60,273 bases of DNA from positions 1-60,273 of the forward strand of contig JANXSM010000063.1 in the NCBI GenBank assembly GCA_025352665.1. Direction: 5' to 3'. The notes under the pieces are model-generated. The model did no database searches, was not told the DNA's origin, and was given only the letters and a program-made list of their open reading frames with translations. The translations under genes were made by a program, and so were the position numbers. Positions 46,061 to 54,931 of this stretch are shown piece after piece. Positions within the stretch are counted from its first letter, which is position 1. Each line of letters starts with the position of its first letter. This DNA is from Rhodospirillales bacterium (lineage in GTDB: Bacteria; Pseudomonadota; Alphaproteobacteria; Acetobacterales; Acetobacteraceae).

Positions 46061-47575
46061 ATGCGCCTCTCGCGAAACTGGCTGCTTGCCCTGCCTCTCG
46101 CAGCCCTGCTTGCGGGGTCGCCTGCCCAGGCGGCGGGCACGTTGACCATTGCGCAGGCGCAGGATCCGAACAATTGGGACCCGATCGCAACCTTTTTGAT
46201 TTCCTGGGGGTCGGTCGCCGGCAATTTCTTCGAAGGTCTGGTGATCCGCGACGAGAGCCTCAAGCTGCAGCCCGGGCTCGCGACCTCGTGGGAGGTTCTG
46301 GAGGGTGGCAAGCGTCTGCGTTTTCATTTGCGTCAGGGCGTGACCTTTCATGACGGCGAGCCGTTCAATGCGGAGGCCGTGAAGTTCACCATCGACCGGC
46401 TGTTGGGTCCGGAAGGCAAAAAGGGTCCGCAGCAGTCCAACTACACCACGATCGGCAGTGTCGAGATCGTGGACGCGGCGACGGTCGATATCGTGATGAA
46501 GCAGCCGGACCCGGTGATGCTCACCAAGCTCGCCGGTTATGGTGCGATGATGGTGCCGCCGAAATATGTGACGGAGAAGGGCAGTGCGGCGTTCGCGCTG
46601 GCGCCAGTCGGCACCGGGCCGTTCAAGGTGGTAGATTATCAGCCGAAGGTGAGCGTGACGCTGGAGCCGTATGCCGGCTATTGGGGCGTCAAGCCGAAAC
46701 TCGACAAGGTGGTGTATCGCTTCATCGTCGAGCCGGACACGCAGCTGGCCGAGTTGCAGGCCGGGCGGATCGACATCGCCAGCAATCTTTCCGTGGCGGC
46801 GACCGGGATCGTTTCAAAATCCGCCGATTTGAAGCTGGAGAGCATCACCGGGCCGACGGTTGTGGTGGTGCGGCTGAACACGGCGCATGGCGTAACCACG
46901 GATGTGCGAGTCCGCAAGGCCATGATCATGGCGGTCGACCGTGATGCGATCGTGAAGCAGATCTTGATGGGCCAGGCCGAGACTGTGACCAGCTTCCAGT
47001 CCAGCCTCAGCTTCGGGTTCGATCCGAAGCAGGCGGCGGTGCCGTTTGACCCGGCCGGGGCGAAGAAGCTGCTGGCGGAGGCGAAGGTGCCCGCGGGCAC
47101 CGCGGTGGCGCTCGATTTCCCGTCCAACAACACCACGTTCCGGGAAGTCGCGCAGGCGATGGCCGGGTATATGTCGGCGGTCGGGCTTAAGGTCGCGGTA
47201 CGGCCGAGCGAACAGAACGTCTATACCAACGACATCGTGCCGAATGGCAAGACCGGAGAGATGTTTCAGTTCGGCTGGGGCGGCTGGACGTTCGACTACG
47301 ACAACACCGCCTATCTGATGTATCACACGGGCGAGCACTGGAACCCATACGACAAGGACGCAACCCTTGACGGCATGCTCGATGCGCAACGGCTGATCGC
47401 CGACCCCAAGCAGCGGGAGGCCAAGCTGCAGGATATCGCCCATTACGTGGCGGATCATGCGCTGGAGATTCCGATGTACAATCTCAACACGATCTACGGG
47501 CTCAACAAGCGGGTGAAGGGCTTCGTGCCGCCGCCGGACAACCGCATCCGGCTGCAGACGACGACGGTGGAATAG
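46061..47575 (+). CDS. peptide-type ABC transporter substrate-binding protein (SBP_bac_5)
   Basis: 504 residues from ATG 46061, with AAGGAG eight bases upstream. Signal peptide LLALPLAALLAGSPAQA, so periplasmic. Family-5 features are DPNNWDPIATFLISWGSVAG, LQPGLATSWEVLEGGKRLRF, GTGPFKVVDYQPKVSVTLEP and DVRVRKAMIMAVDRDAIVKQ, with YDNTAYLMYHTGEHWNPYDK near the ligand site. It heads an operon of SBP, two permeases and a peptidase. Most like dipeptide/glutathione-type importers; ligand unproven. Confidence 0.92.
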   Translation: MRLSRNWLLALPLAALLAGSPAQAAGTLTIAQAQDPNNWDPIATFLISWGSVAGNFFEGLVIRDESLKLQPGLATSWEVLEGGKRLRFHLRQGVTFHDGEPFNAEAVKFTIDRLLGPEGKKGPQQSNYTTIGSVEIVDAATVDIVMKQPDPVMLTKLAGYGAMMVPPKYVTEKGSAAFALAPVGTGPFKVVDYQPKVSVTLEPYAGYWGVKPKLDKVVYRFIVEPDTQLAELQAGRIDIASNLSVAATGIVSKSADLKLESITGPTVVVVRLNTAHGVTTDVRVRKAMIMAVDRDAIVKQILMGQAETVTSFQSSLSFGFDPKQAAVPFDPAGAKKLLAEAKVPAGTAVALDFPSNNTTFREVAQAMAGYMSAVGLKVAVRPSEQNVYTNDIVPNGKTGEMFQFGWGGWTFDYDNTAYLMYHTGEHWNPYDKDATLDGMLDAQRLIADPKQREAKLQDIAHYVADHALEIPMYNLNTIYGLNKRVKGFVPPPDNRIRLQTTTVE

Positions 47576-47588
47576 CCGGCGGCAGAAC

Positions 47589-48509
47589 ATGACGGGCTTT
47601 CTGGTCCGCCGCTTCGCCATATCGATTTTCGTGGTGCTGGTGGTGACCCTGTTGGTCGCCTGGGCGGTGCGGCTGTCGGGCGATCCGGCCGTGATGCTGA
47701 CGGGGGCGGGCAATGTGACGGCGCAGGACCTGGCGAATATTCGCCAGGGCCTGGGCCTCGATCGGCCGTTCTATGTGCAGTATCTGAGCTTCGTCGGCGG
47801 CATGCTGACGGGCGACATGGGGCGCAGCTTCATGGGCGGGTCGTCGGTGGCGCGGCTGGTGGGGCATGCGCTGCCGCTGACGGTTCTGCTCACCTTCGTC
47901 TCGCTCGGCCTCGCCTTGCTTGCCTCCATCCCGCTCGGCGTGCATGCGGCGGTGAACCGCGGTCGCTTGGCCGACCAGGCCATTCGCATCTTGTCCCTGG
48001 TCGGGCTGTCGTTTCCCAATTTCTGGCTGGCGCTGATGCTGGTGCTGGTGTTCGGCGTGGCACTGGGCTGGCTGCCGCCCTCAGGCGCCGAGGGACCATC
48101 GAGCCTGGTGATGCCCGCCGTCACCATCGCCGTGATCCTCACCGCATCGACCGTGCGGCTGGTGCGCACGACGATGCTGGAGACGCTGTCGGCGCAGTAC
48201 ATCATGGTGGCCCGCGCCAAGGGCCTGCGCGAATGGGTGGTGCTGTATCGCCACGCGCTGCGCAACTGCGCGGTGCCGCTGATCACCTATATCGGCCTGC
48301 AGTTCGGCGGGCTGATCGGTGGCGTGGTGGTGGTGGAGCGGGTGTTCAACTGGCCGGGCATGGGCAGCCTGGCCTTCGATGCCGTCGCCTCGCGCGATTA
48401 TCCGGTGCTGCAGGCCTGTGTCACGGTACTGGCGGTCATGATCGTCGGCATCAACCTGGCGATCGACATCGGCTATGGCGTGATCGATCCGCGCATGCGG
48501 AACCGCTGA
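47589..48509 (+). CDS. peptide ABC transporter permease (DppB/GsiC-like)
   Basis: 306 residues. N-terminal FLVRRFAISIFVVLVVTLLV, then QDLANIRQGLGLDRPFYVQY, the ATPase-contact loop QYIMVARAKGLREWVVLYRH, and the ending LAIDIGYGVIDPRMRNR. It starts 13 bp after the binding-protein gene and ends one base before the next ATG, so the three form one operon. Confidence 0.92.
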   Translation: MTGFLVRRFAISIFVVLVVTLLVAWAVRLSGDPAVMLTGAGNVTAQDLANIRQGLGLDRPFYVQYLSFVGGMLTGDMGRSFMGGSSVARLVGHALPLTVLLTFVSLGLALLASIPLGVHAAVNRGRLADQAIRILSLVGLSFPNFWLALMLVLVFGVALGWLPPSGAEGPSSLVMPAVTIAVILTASTVRLVRTTMLETLSAQYIMVARAKGLREWVVLYRHALRNCAVPLITYIGLQFGGLIGGVVVVERVFNWPGMGSLAFDAVASRDYPVLQACVTVLAVMIVGINLAIDIGYGVIDPRMRNR

Positions 48510-48510
48510 G

Positions 48511-49341
48511 ATGGCGCGGCGTTTCCGGAGCCTGGAATTCATCCTGGGAGCGGCGCTGACCTTGCTCGTCGTTGTGCTGGCCCTGCTGACACCCTGGCTG
48601 TTTCCGGATGGCGGGGAGGCGATGGATCTGTCCGCCCGGCTGATCGCACCGGGGCTGAACTGGGCGCATCCGCTCGGCACCGATCCGATCGGGCGCGACC
48701 TGCTGGCGCGGGTTGTGGTGGGCGCGCGGGTGTCGCTGACGGTGGGCGTGGTTTCGGTGGCCGGCGGCATGGTGATGGGCACGTTGGCCGGATTGTTTGC
48801 AGGCTTCTATCGCGGCATCTGGGACATGGTGCTGATGCGCTGGGCGGATGTGCAGCTCGCCCTGCCCTTCATCCTGGTCGCCATCACCTTCACCGCCATC
48901 CTGGGGGCTGACGAGTGGAAGATGATCGGCTTTATGGCGATCACCCAATGGGTGCAGTACGCGCGCCTGATTCGCAGTTCCGTGCTGACCTTGCGTGAGC
49001 GGGAGTTCGTGCAGGCGGCCGAGGCGATCGGCGTGCGCAACATCGCCATCCTGTTCCGCCATATCCTGCCCAACGCGATTGGACCTGTGGTGGTGCTGAT
49101 GACGCTCAACATCGCCAACAACATTTTGCTGGAAAGCAGCCTCACGTTCCTCGGCGCCGGCATCGACCCGATGATCCCGAGCTGGGGCGGCATGCTGTCG
49201 GACGGGCGAAGCTATCTGCAGACGGCATGGTGGGTGGGGGTGTTCCCGGGCCTGGCCATCATGCTGACGGTGCTGGGGCTCAATCTTCTGGGCGACTGGC
49301 TGCGCGACTTCCTGGACCCCAACGCCAAGGCGACCTCATGA
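48511..49341 (+). CDS. peptide ABC transporter permease (DppC/GsiD-like)
   Basis: 276 residues. OppC-type helix FILGAALTLLVVVLALLTPW, the periplasmic HPLGTDPIGRDLLARVVVGA signature, the ATPase-contact loop REFVQAAEAIGVRNIAILFR, and LTVLGLNLLGDWLRDFLDPN at the end. Its stop overlaps the M14 peptidase ATG (ATGA). No ATP-binding subunit gene is in this operon. Confidence 0.92.
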   Translation: MARRFRSLEFILGAALTLLVVVLALLTPWLFPDGGEAMDLSARLIAPGLNWAHPLGTDPIGRDLLARVVVGARVSLTVGVVSVAGGMVMGTLAGLFAGFYRGIWDMVLMRWADVQLALPFILVAITFTAILGADEWKMIGFMAITQWVQYARLIRSSVLTLREREFVQAAEAIGVRNIAILFRHILPNAIGPVVVLMTLNIANNILLESSLTFLGAGIDPMIPSWGGMLSDGRSYLQTAWWVGVFPGLAIMLTVLGLNLLGDWLRDFLDPNAKATS

Positions 49342-51053
49342 CCGTGCTGCTGGACCTCAAGATCCCCAATACGCTGGACGCGCTGGTGGAGCGGCTGGAG
49401 ATGAGCCTGCCGGGGGTTAGCGTGGAGGCCTGGGTGTTCGAAGACTATTCTGCCCGCGCCAGCGCCGAGGGCCGGCTGCTGAGCCATGGCGTCAATGCGC
49501 GGTTCCGCAGCGCCTACAAGCCGCTGCTGCATTACTTCCTGGAGGAAACCGAGGAAAATGCGCTCGCCGTCGATATCGCCGTTCCAGACCATCCGGCCGC
49601 CAGTGCGGCGCGGTGGCGGCTGGAGGCCTATCCGCTGGCGGGATTGCTGGGCGAGATCAGTCTGAGCTTTAGCCAGGGCAGCGCCGCACTCGACTATGTG
49701 CTGCGGATCGATGGCACGATCGAGACGGTGTTCGCCCCCAATCGCCCCCGGCTCGACGCGCTCGGCCAGACCCAGCTGGCGCCCTGCGGCTGGCTGCGCA
49801 TCACCGACGCCGATGGGGATGTGATCGAGGACGGGCCGCTCGAGACCGAGTACGAGCAGGTTTTCGCGGCGGCCATCGCCTGCGTGGCCGATGGCGCCTG
49901 GCCGGAGCGGCCGCCGTTCTTTCAGACGCTGCTGATCGAGGCGAGCATTCCTTCGGTCGAACGGCCGCTGGACTACGGCGATGAGGTCGTCAGCACCGTC
50001 GAGGCGCTGCATGAGGATCTGTATTTCTCGATCCTCGAACTGCTGAAGCATCGCGCAGGCCTGGGGGCCGCTGACCGCACGCTGCAGCCGGGCCAGATCG
50101 TGCCGGACATCCGCCAGGGCAGCGGGCCAGCCCTGCTGCGGATCAGCCTGCGCGAGGGGCTGGACGATCTGACCCAACCGGGACCGACCGACCTTGAGGA
50201 CGCGGACCGGCCGCTCGAACCCGAACAGATCGAGCAGGCGCTGGCAGCGCTCGGCGGTGAGGCGTTCGAGTTTCCTTCGGTGGAGGGACGGCGGGTCGGC
50301 GGCACCATCATCGATGGGCTTGGCGCTTCGATCCTGATCAGCTCCGGCCAGCATGCCAACGAAACCGCCTCGGTGGTTGGCGGTCTGCGGGCGATGCGAC
50401 GGCTGGTGGCGGAGGACGCCGGGCGGATCGCGTTCATTCCGATGGACAACCCGGACGGCCATGCGCTGCATCACCGCCTGCGCGCCACCAATCCGCGGCA
50501 TATGCTGCACGCGGCGCGCTACACGGCGCTGGGCGACGACCTCGAATCGCGCACGGTCGAGCCGTTCTTCGAAAAGGCGGCGCGATTGGATGCCATTCAC
50601 CGCAGTGGGGCGCGGCTGCATATCAATCTGCACGGCTATCCCTCGCATGAATGGACGCGGCCGTTCTCGGGTTATCTGCCGCGGGGCTTCGAGCTTTGGT
50701 CGATCCCCAAGGGGTTCTTTCTCATTCTGCGGCATCGGCCGGGGCTGGCAGCACAGGCGGATGCGTTCATTCGCGCGCTGGCGGCCAAACTTGCCGAAGA
50801 TCCGTTGCTGGTGGCGTTCAACGAAACCCAGCTCGCCGTGTGGCAAGCTCATGCCGGCGAGATGCCGTTCCCGGTTTACGACTCGATCCCCTGCATGGTC
50901 ACCGAGGCACCGGCGCAGCTGGTCGACTTCCAGCTGATCACGGAATATCCGGACGAGACGATCTACGGCGAGGATTTCCGCCTGGCGCACACCACGCAGA
51001 TGCGAACGGTGCTGGCGGCCGTGGCTCTGTATCGCGGCCTGTCTTCGGATTGA
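49338..51053 (+). CDS. M14-like zinc carboxypeptidase, translationally coupled to peptide importer
   Basis: 571 residues. The C-terminal half has SSGQHANETASVVGGLRAMR near residue 338, carrying the H-x-x-E zinc ligands of M14 peptidases. IPMDNPDGHALHHRLRATNP is the N-P-D-G substrate motif. INLHGYPSHEWTRPFSGYLP carries the third ligand histidine near 431, and MVTEAPAQL may supply the catalytic glutamate. The first 290 residues form a separate domain I do not recognise. No signal peptide, so cytoplasmic. ATG at 49338 overlaps the permease stop. It may trim imported peptides or deacylate a peptide-like substrate. This is an unusual companion for a Dpp-type operon. Confidence 0.8.
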   Translation: MTVLLDLKIPNTLDALVERLEMSLPGVSVEAWVFEDYSARASAEGRLLSHGVNARFRSAYKPLLHYFLEETEENALAVDIAVPDHPAASAARWRLEAYPLAGLLGEISLSFSQGSAALDYVLRIDGTIETVFAPNRPRLDALGQTQLAPCGWLRITDADGDVIEDGPLETEYEQVFAAAIACVADGAWPERPPFFQTLLIEASIPSVERPLDYGDEVVSTVEALHEDLYFSILELLKHRAGLGAADRTLQPGQIVPDIRQGSGPALLRISLREGLDDLTQPGPTDLEDADRPLEPEQIEQALAALGGEAFEFPSVEGRRVGGTIIDGLGASILISSGQHANETASVVGGLRAMRRLVAEDAGRIAFIPMDNPDGHALHHRLRATNPRHMLHAARYTALGDDLESRTVEPFFEKAARLDAIHRSGARLHINLHGYPSHEWTRPFSGYLPRGFELWSIPKGFFLILRHRPGLAAQADAFIRALAAKLAEDPLLVAFNETQLAVWQAHAGEMPFPVYDSIPCMVTEAPAQLVDFQLITEYPDETIYGEDFRLAHTTQMRTVLAAVALYRGLSSD

Positions 51054-51207
51054 CTGGAAAAGCGGCCCGCCGAAATAGCAATTTATAGTTGTTTCATCGG
51101 CCGCTCTCGCGGGTGAATGATCTGAAATCACTGTGGGGTGGGAAGCTGGTGAGCATCACACCAATCCGCCTTGATGCCGCAAGAGTCAGCACCGCGGCGG
51201 GCTGGTA

Positions 51208-52053
51208 TTACTCGATGAACATCAGGGCCGTGCTCACTGCGGGGTTACTTGTCACAACGATACCGGTTTTCGTCTGTGTGAAATCGATATTGCCCTCGCG
51301 CAGGCAGGCTGCCGTCTGCTCGAGCGAGCAACTGCGGAGTGTGAGTGCCACCATGGCATCGCAGTGGTTGGTTGCCTGAGCTGTCGGCAGGCCAAGGCGC
51401 TGGGCTGCTTCGGCGGGTATGACGGCATCGATCGAGACGAGGCCCGCAATCAGTCGCAACCCGCCCTGGATCGGTCGGACCGCGGCCCAGCCGAACATCT
51501 GGGCGAACAGATCACCGAGGGCTGCCGGGACTTTGCTGCGGATCACGACGCCGGCGATCGCAACGGCGCCGTTGGGATGACTTCGCCATTCGTCACGCCA
51601 GACCAGGTGCCGGGTTTCCTGCTGGCAGAAAAGCAGGCGGCCTGCCGGGGTTGTGCTGAGTTGTATCCGTGTGGTGCGAAAACGCGCCATACCGGTGCCG
51701 CCGATGAATTTAACCGGGCGGCTGACTTCGTGCGGCGGTTCGATGTTCAGCCCGGCGGCGATCAATCTCGCGTAAATCTCGTCTGTATCCTCGGTGGAAA
51801 ATGCGAGCCCGTGAAGCCCAGTGGGGAAGCGCATGAGGTCGTCGCGATCGGTCTTGCCCGGCGCAACGCCGATCAGCTCGATGTAGTCGGTCGCAAATAC
51901 AATCGTGTGATTGATCGAGCCATGCCCGTGGTAGCCGCGCGGGGTCAGCGTGAAGCCGAGCCTTCGGCATCGGGTACTAGCTGCGTCCAACTGATCCCTC
52001 GCCACGATGATCGCGTGGTCGAGCGTGGGTGAGGCTAGGATGGATTGCATCAA
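51208..52053 (-). CDS. VOC-superfamily (Glyoxalase_3-like) protein
   Basis: 281 residues. LDHAIIVARDQLDAASTRCR and LGFTLTPRGYHGHGSINHTI with FATDYIELIGV form the first VOC half, with a histidine in the usual metal-ligand position. FPTGLHGLAFSTEDTDEIYA begins the second half. Total length fits proteins annotated as glyoxalase-like domain proteins of unknown substrate. Either of the first two ATGs may be used. Monocistronic; downstream of it lies a gene-free spacer towards the M14 gene. Confidence 0.82.
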   Translation of the reverse strand: MMQSILASPTLDHAIIVARDQLDAASTRCRRLGFTLTPRGYHGHGSINHTIVFATDYIELIGVAPGKTDRDDLMRFPTGLHGLAFSTEDTDEIYARLIAAGLNIEPPHEVSRPVKFIGGTGMARFRTTRIQLSTTPAGRLLFCQQETRHLVWRDEWRSHPNGAVAIAGVVIRSKVPAALGDLFAQMFGWAAVRPIQGGLRLIAGLVSIDAVIPAEAAQRLGLPTAQATNHCDAMVALTLRSCSLEQTAACLREGNIDFTQTKTGIVVTSNPAVSTALMFIE

Positions 52054-52166
52054 GCCCTCCGATCTGCAGCGGTCGTCCGGGCCTTCCGGAATACGCCGTC
52101 ACGGACAGAATGCAACCGTATCGATCACCCCAATTTGAACAGAGCGCGGCGAGGGGTGACGATTTT

Positions 52167-52269
52167 AGAGCGCGATGACCGAAGGTAGAATTACCGAAAG
52201 GTCTGAATCACGCGAGAAAACAAAGAGCTAGAGCGGGACTACGTCGCCTATCAGACGTCAGCCCGCTCT
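52167..52269. repeat. dispersed bipartite repeat, full copy C
   Basis: Same structure and length as copy B: block 52167-52229 (starts AGAGCGCGATGACCGAAGGT, ends AAAGAGCT) and palindrome 52230-52269 (AGAGCGGGACTACGTC arm, loop GCCTATCA). The two arms differ at three positions, so this palindrome is more decayed than copy B. It directly abuts the left edge of the orphan binding-protein fragment. Confidence 0.88.
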
Positions 52270-52432
52270 AGGCTGGCGGTGAAGCTGCAGGCGTCGAAGT
52301 TCGCCTCCGCCCTGGCCGCCCAGACGCGCGGGGATTTCGAGGGAACCGCCATTGGCTGCTCAGGCCGCCTCGATCCGGATGGCAATATGCACAACGGTCT
52401 GCACAGCTCCGGCCCTCTCGACGCGAGCCGCT
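52270..52432 (+). pseudogene. orphan internal fragment of a peptide-binding-protein gene
   Basis: The plus strand reads VKLQASKFASALAAQTRGDF, then EGTAIGCSGRLDPDGNMHNG. It aligns with the conserved block of family-5 binding proteins, where GDF-x-x-x-x-x-GWSGR-x-DPDGN is typical. A cysteine stands where tryptophan is usual. There is no start codon and no remainder of the gene. It is not a copy of either binding protein in this window, whose corresponding segments differ. Both edges coincide with copies of the dispersed repeat (52230-52269 and 52433 onward). Confidence 0.6.
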
Positions 52433-52685
52433 GGAGCGGGATGACGTCTGATACCAGCTCACCTTGATGCTGACTCTTCCAGCATCAAGGTGGGCTGGTA
52501 TCGCGCGCCGGGCTGGCCGGCGGCGGCGCGCAAAATATGACTCATGCCAAATCGCCGTTGACACATCCTTCATGTGTCAACCTCAGGGCGGGTTGGTATG
52601 ATAGGCGACATCATTCCGCTCCAGCTCTTTGTTTTATCGCGTGATTCAGACCATTCGGTGACCCCACGTTTGGTCATCACGCTCC
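52433..52685. repeat. dispersed bipartite repeat, inverted copy split by an insertion
   Basis: Read on the minus strand, 52685-52623 is the 63-bp block and 52622-52599 plus 52453-52433 is the palindrome. The two palindrome pieces total 45 bases, which is the 40-bp unit plus a repeated TGATA (52449-52453 and 52599-52603). The interruption is the 145-bp element described separately. This is the third full copy and it faces copy C. Confidence 0.8.
52454..52598. mobile_element. 145-bp non-coding three-hairpin insertion (MITE-like)
   Basis: It is inserted in the loop of a dispersed-repeat palindrome and flanked by TGATA duplications. Its ends are imperfect inverted repeats (TACCAGCTCACC at the left, GGGCGGGTTGGTA at the right). 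Three hairpins fill it: arms 52451-52472/52480-52501 with 21 of 22 pairs, a GCGCGCCG/CGGCGCGC stem after 52502, and GTTGACACAT/ATGTGTCAAC at 52557-52566/52572-52581. It has no open frame. If the ends are taken as TACCA/TGGTA, the element is 147 bp with a 3-bp duplication (TGA). Confidence 0.6.
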
Positions 52686-52732
52686 AAGATCGCCGGAGGG
52701 CGTCGCCTCACCGAGACCGCCGTAGTCCGTCG

Positions 52733-54931
52733 CTACGCCGACAGAGCCGCCTTCATCCGCGTTGGGGACAAGGGCAGTTGCCGCACGCGCAGCTTCGCCG
52801 CATCCGCCACCGCGTTGGCGATCGCAGCCGCGGTGGGGCCCTGCGCCGCCTCTCCCGTGCCGAGGAACGGCAGGCCTGGACGGTCGATCAGATGGACCGT
52901 CACGCTCTGCGGCACGTTCTGGAAGCGCAGGATCGGGTAGCCGCCCCAGTCGCGGCTGGTGATGGCTGCAGTCGACCAGCGCAGTTCCTCTACCAACGTC
53001 CAGCTGCTGGACTGCACGAAGCCGCCCTGGATCTGGTTGCGGATGCCGTCGGGGTTGACCACCTCGCCGCTGTCGACTGCGATATCGGCGCGGATGACGC
53101 GGACCAGGCCGCTTTCGCGGTCCACCGACACCTCGACGGCGACGGCAGCGTAGGCTGCAAGGTTCTTGTAGCGGGCGAAGGCGAAGCCGCGGCCGTGGTC
53201 CTTGGCAAGCGGGGCCGCCGCATTCCAGCCGAAGCGTTCGGCCGCGAGGTTGATCACGTCGCGGGCGCGCGGGTCCGATAGGTGCTTCAGCCGGAACGCG
53301 ACCTGATCGGCGCCGGCGGCCTCGGCCAGTTCGTGCATGAAGCTTTCGATGCTGAACACGTTCATGTAGGCGCCGAGCCCGCGCATGGCCGAGACGCGCA
53401 GCGGCATTTCGGGGATGAAGTGCGAGACCACCTTCATGTTGGGCACGTTATACAGGGGGATGGCGTTGCGATCGCCGCCGCCTTCGGGCTGCGGGATCGG
53501 CACCGGGGCCGAGGGGATGGTCGGCTCCGGCAGCGACCAGCCGGCGATCAGCTCGCCAGCACCTCCCGGGCGAGTGGAATGGGCGTTGCTCCACACCCCG
53601 TACTGCCAATCGACGATGCGGCCGGAGGCGTCGAGCGCCGCAGAGGCCTCGGTGACCATGGCGGGCGTGTAGGGCTCCCAGGTGTTTTCCTGCTCGCGCA
53701 TCCACTGCACCCGCACGGGCCTTTCGGGCATGGCGCGGGCGAGTAACGCCGCATCGCCGGCCGCATCGTCCGCGCCGTTGTGGCCGTAACAGCCGGAGCC
53801 CTCGACATGGATACAGCGGATTTTCGCCTGCGGCATTTTGAGCAAGGCAGCAATCGCCTGGCGGTCGGGGTAGACGCCTTGGGTGTGCGTCCAGACCGTG
53901 AGGCTATCGCCTTGCATGAGGCCGATGGCACAGGACGGTCCGATCGAGCCGTGCATGCCATAGGGGCGCAGATAGCGAGCCGACACCGACCTAGTTCCGG
54001 CCGCCACGTTCGCCTGGTCGTCGCGGATCACGATGGCGCGAGAAGGCAAGGCACGGATGGTGTCGAAGATGGTGGCGGGGTCCGGCAAAGCGCGGCCGGC
54101 GTTCCATTTGGCGGCACCCGCCAGGCTGCGCATGGCAACCACGGCCTGCCATTCCTTTTCGGCGATCACGGCGAGGTAGCTGCCTTCGCGCACCACCTTG
54201 AGCACGCCGGGCATGGCCTCGACCTTGGCACTGTCCAGTTCCAGCAGAGTCGCGCCATAGCTGGGCGGGCGGATGATGCGGGCGTGCACCATTCCGGGCA
54301 GTCGCATGTCTTGCACATAGGCGGCGCCGCCGGTGACCTTGGCGGGAATGTCCACCCGCTGCAGCGATTGGCCCATCACCTTATGGGCCTTGGGATCCTT
54401 CAGCCGATTGCCGGGCGTGGCCGAGCGATCGGGCGACAACGCGGCCGCCAGTTCGCCGTAGCCGAGGCTGCGGCCGTCCGGCGCCGTCACGCGGCCGTCC
54501 TGGGTGGACAGCGATGCCGCGGGCAGGCCAAGCCTTGCGGCAGCCGCCTCCACCAGCAGCGAGCGCACCTCGGCACTGGCGTTGACGATGGCGGTGCCGC
54601 TGTCCTGCATGGAGTGACTGCCGGCGGTGTAGCCTTCGTTGGCGGTCTGGCCGGTGTCGGCGGTGACCACGGTGACGCGTGCGGGCGCCACGTCGAGCTG
54701 CTCGGCGGCGAGTTGGGTCAGTGCCGTGCGGATGCCCTGCCCCAGCTCCGCCTTGCCGGTGAACACTGTGATATCGCCTTTGGCATCCACCCGGATCCAG
54801 CCGCTGAGCCGCGGCTCCGAGGAGAGCGAGCCGGGCAGCTTCTGATTGGTCTCAGCTTCGCCCGGCAGCGAGAATGCCACCACCAAAGCGCCAGCGGTTG
54901 CGAACAGTTTGCGCCGCGAAATTTCGGTCAT
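52733..54931 (-). CDS. molybdenum hydroxylase large subunit (isoquinoline 1-oxidoreductase beta/aldehyde dehydrogenase type)
   Basis: 732 residues from ATG 54929-54931, overlapping the small-subunit stop (ATGA). A twin-arginine signal SRRKLFATAGALVVAFSLPG sends the folded cofactor-loaded protein to the periplasm. The molybdopterin-binding core includes ELGQGIRTALTQLAAEQLDV, YVQDMRLPGMVHARIIRPPS, LRVSAMRGLGAYMNVFSIES and the active-site glutamate in FLGTGEAAQGPTAAAIANAV. It belongs to the IorB group without a separate FAD subunit, with electrons probably passing to a membrane cytochrome c. Substrate may be an N-heterocycle or an aldehyde. Confidence 0.9.
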   Translation of the reverse strand: MTEISRRKLFATAGALVVAFSLPGEAETNQKLPGSLSSEPRLSGWIRVDAKGDITVFTGKAELGQGIRTALTQLAAEQLDVAPARVTVVTADTGQTANEGYTAGSHSMQDSGTAIVNASAEVRSLLVEAAAARLGLPAASLSTQDGRVTAPDGRSLGYGELAAALSPDRSATPGNRLKDPKAHKVMGQSLQRVDIPAKVTGGAAYVQDMRLPGMVHARIIRPPSYGATLLELDSAKVEAMPGVLKVVREGSYLAVIAEKEWQAVVAMRSLAGAAKWNAGRALPDPATIFDTIRALPSRAIVIRDDQANVAAGTRSVSARYLRPYGMHGSIGPSCAIGLMQGDSLTVWTHTQGVYPDRQAIAALLKMPQAKIRCIHVEGSGCYGHNGADDAAGDAALLARAMPERPVRVQWMREQENTWEPYTPAMVTEASAALDASGRIVDWQYGVWSNAHSTRPGGAGELIAGWSLPEPTIPSAPVPIPQPEGGGDRNAIPLYNVPNMKVVSHFIPEMPLRVSAMRGLGAYMNVFSIESFMHELAEAAGADQVAFRLKHLSDPRARDVINLAAERFGWNAAAPLAKDHGRGFAFARYKNLAAYAAVAVEVSVDRESGLVRVIRADIAVDSGEVVNPDGIRNQIQGGFVQSSSWTLVEELRWSTAAITSRDWGGYPILRFQNVPQSVTVHLIDRPGLPFLGTGEAAQGPTAAAIANAVADAAKLRVRQLPLSPTRMKAALSA

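Noticed and set aside
49212..51131. 639-codon open frame on the minus strand
   Set aside because: It mirrors the M14 peptidase gene. GC-rich codon bias leaves the opposite strand open, and the product is arginine/histidine-rich with no recognisable domain.
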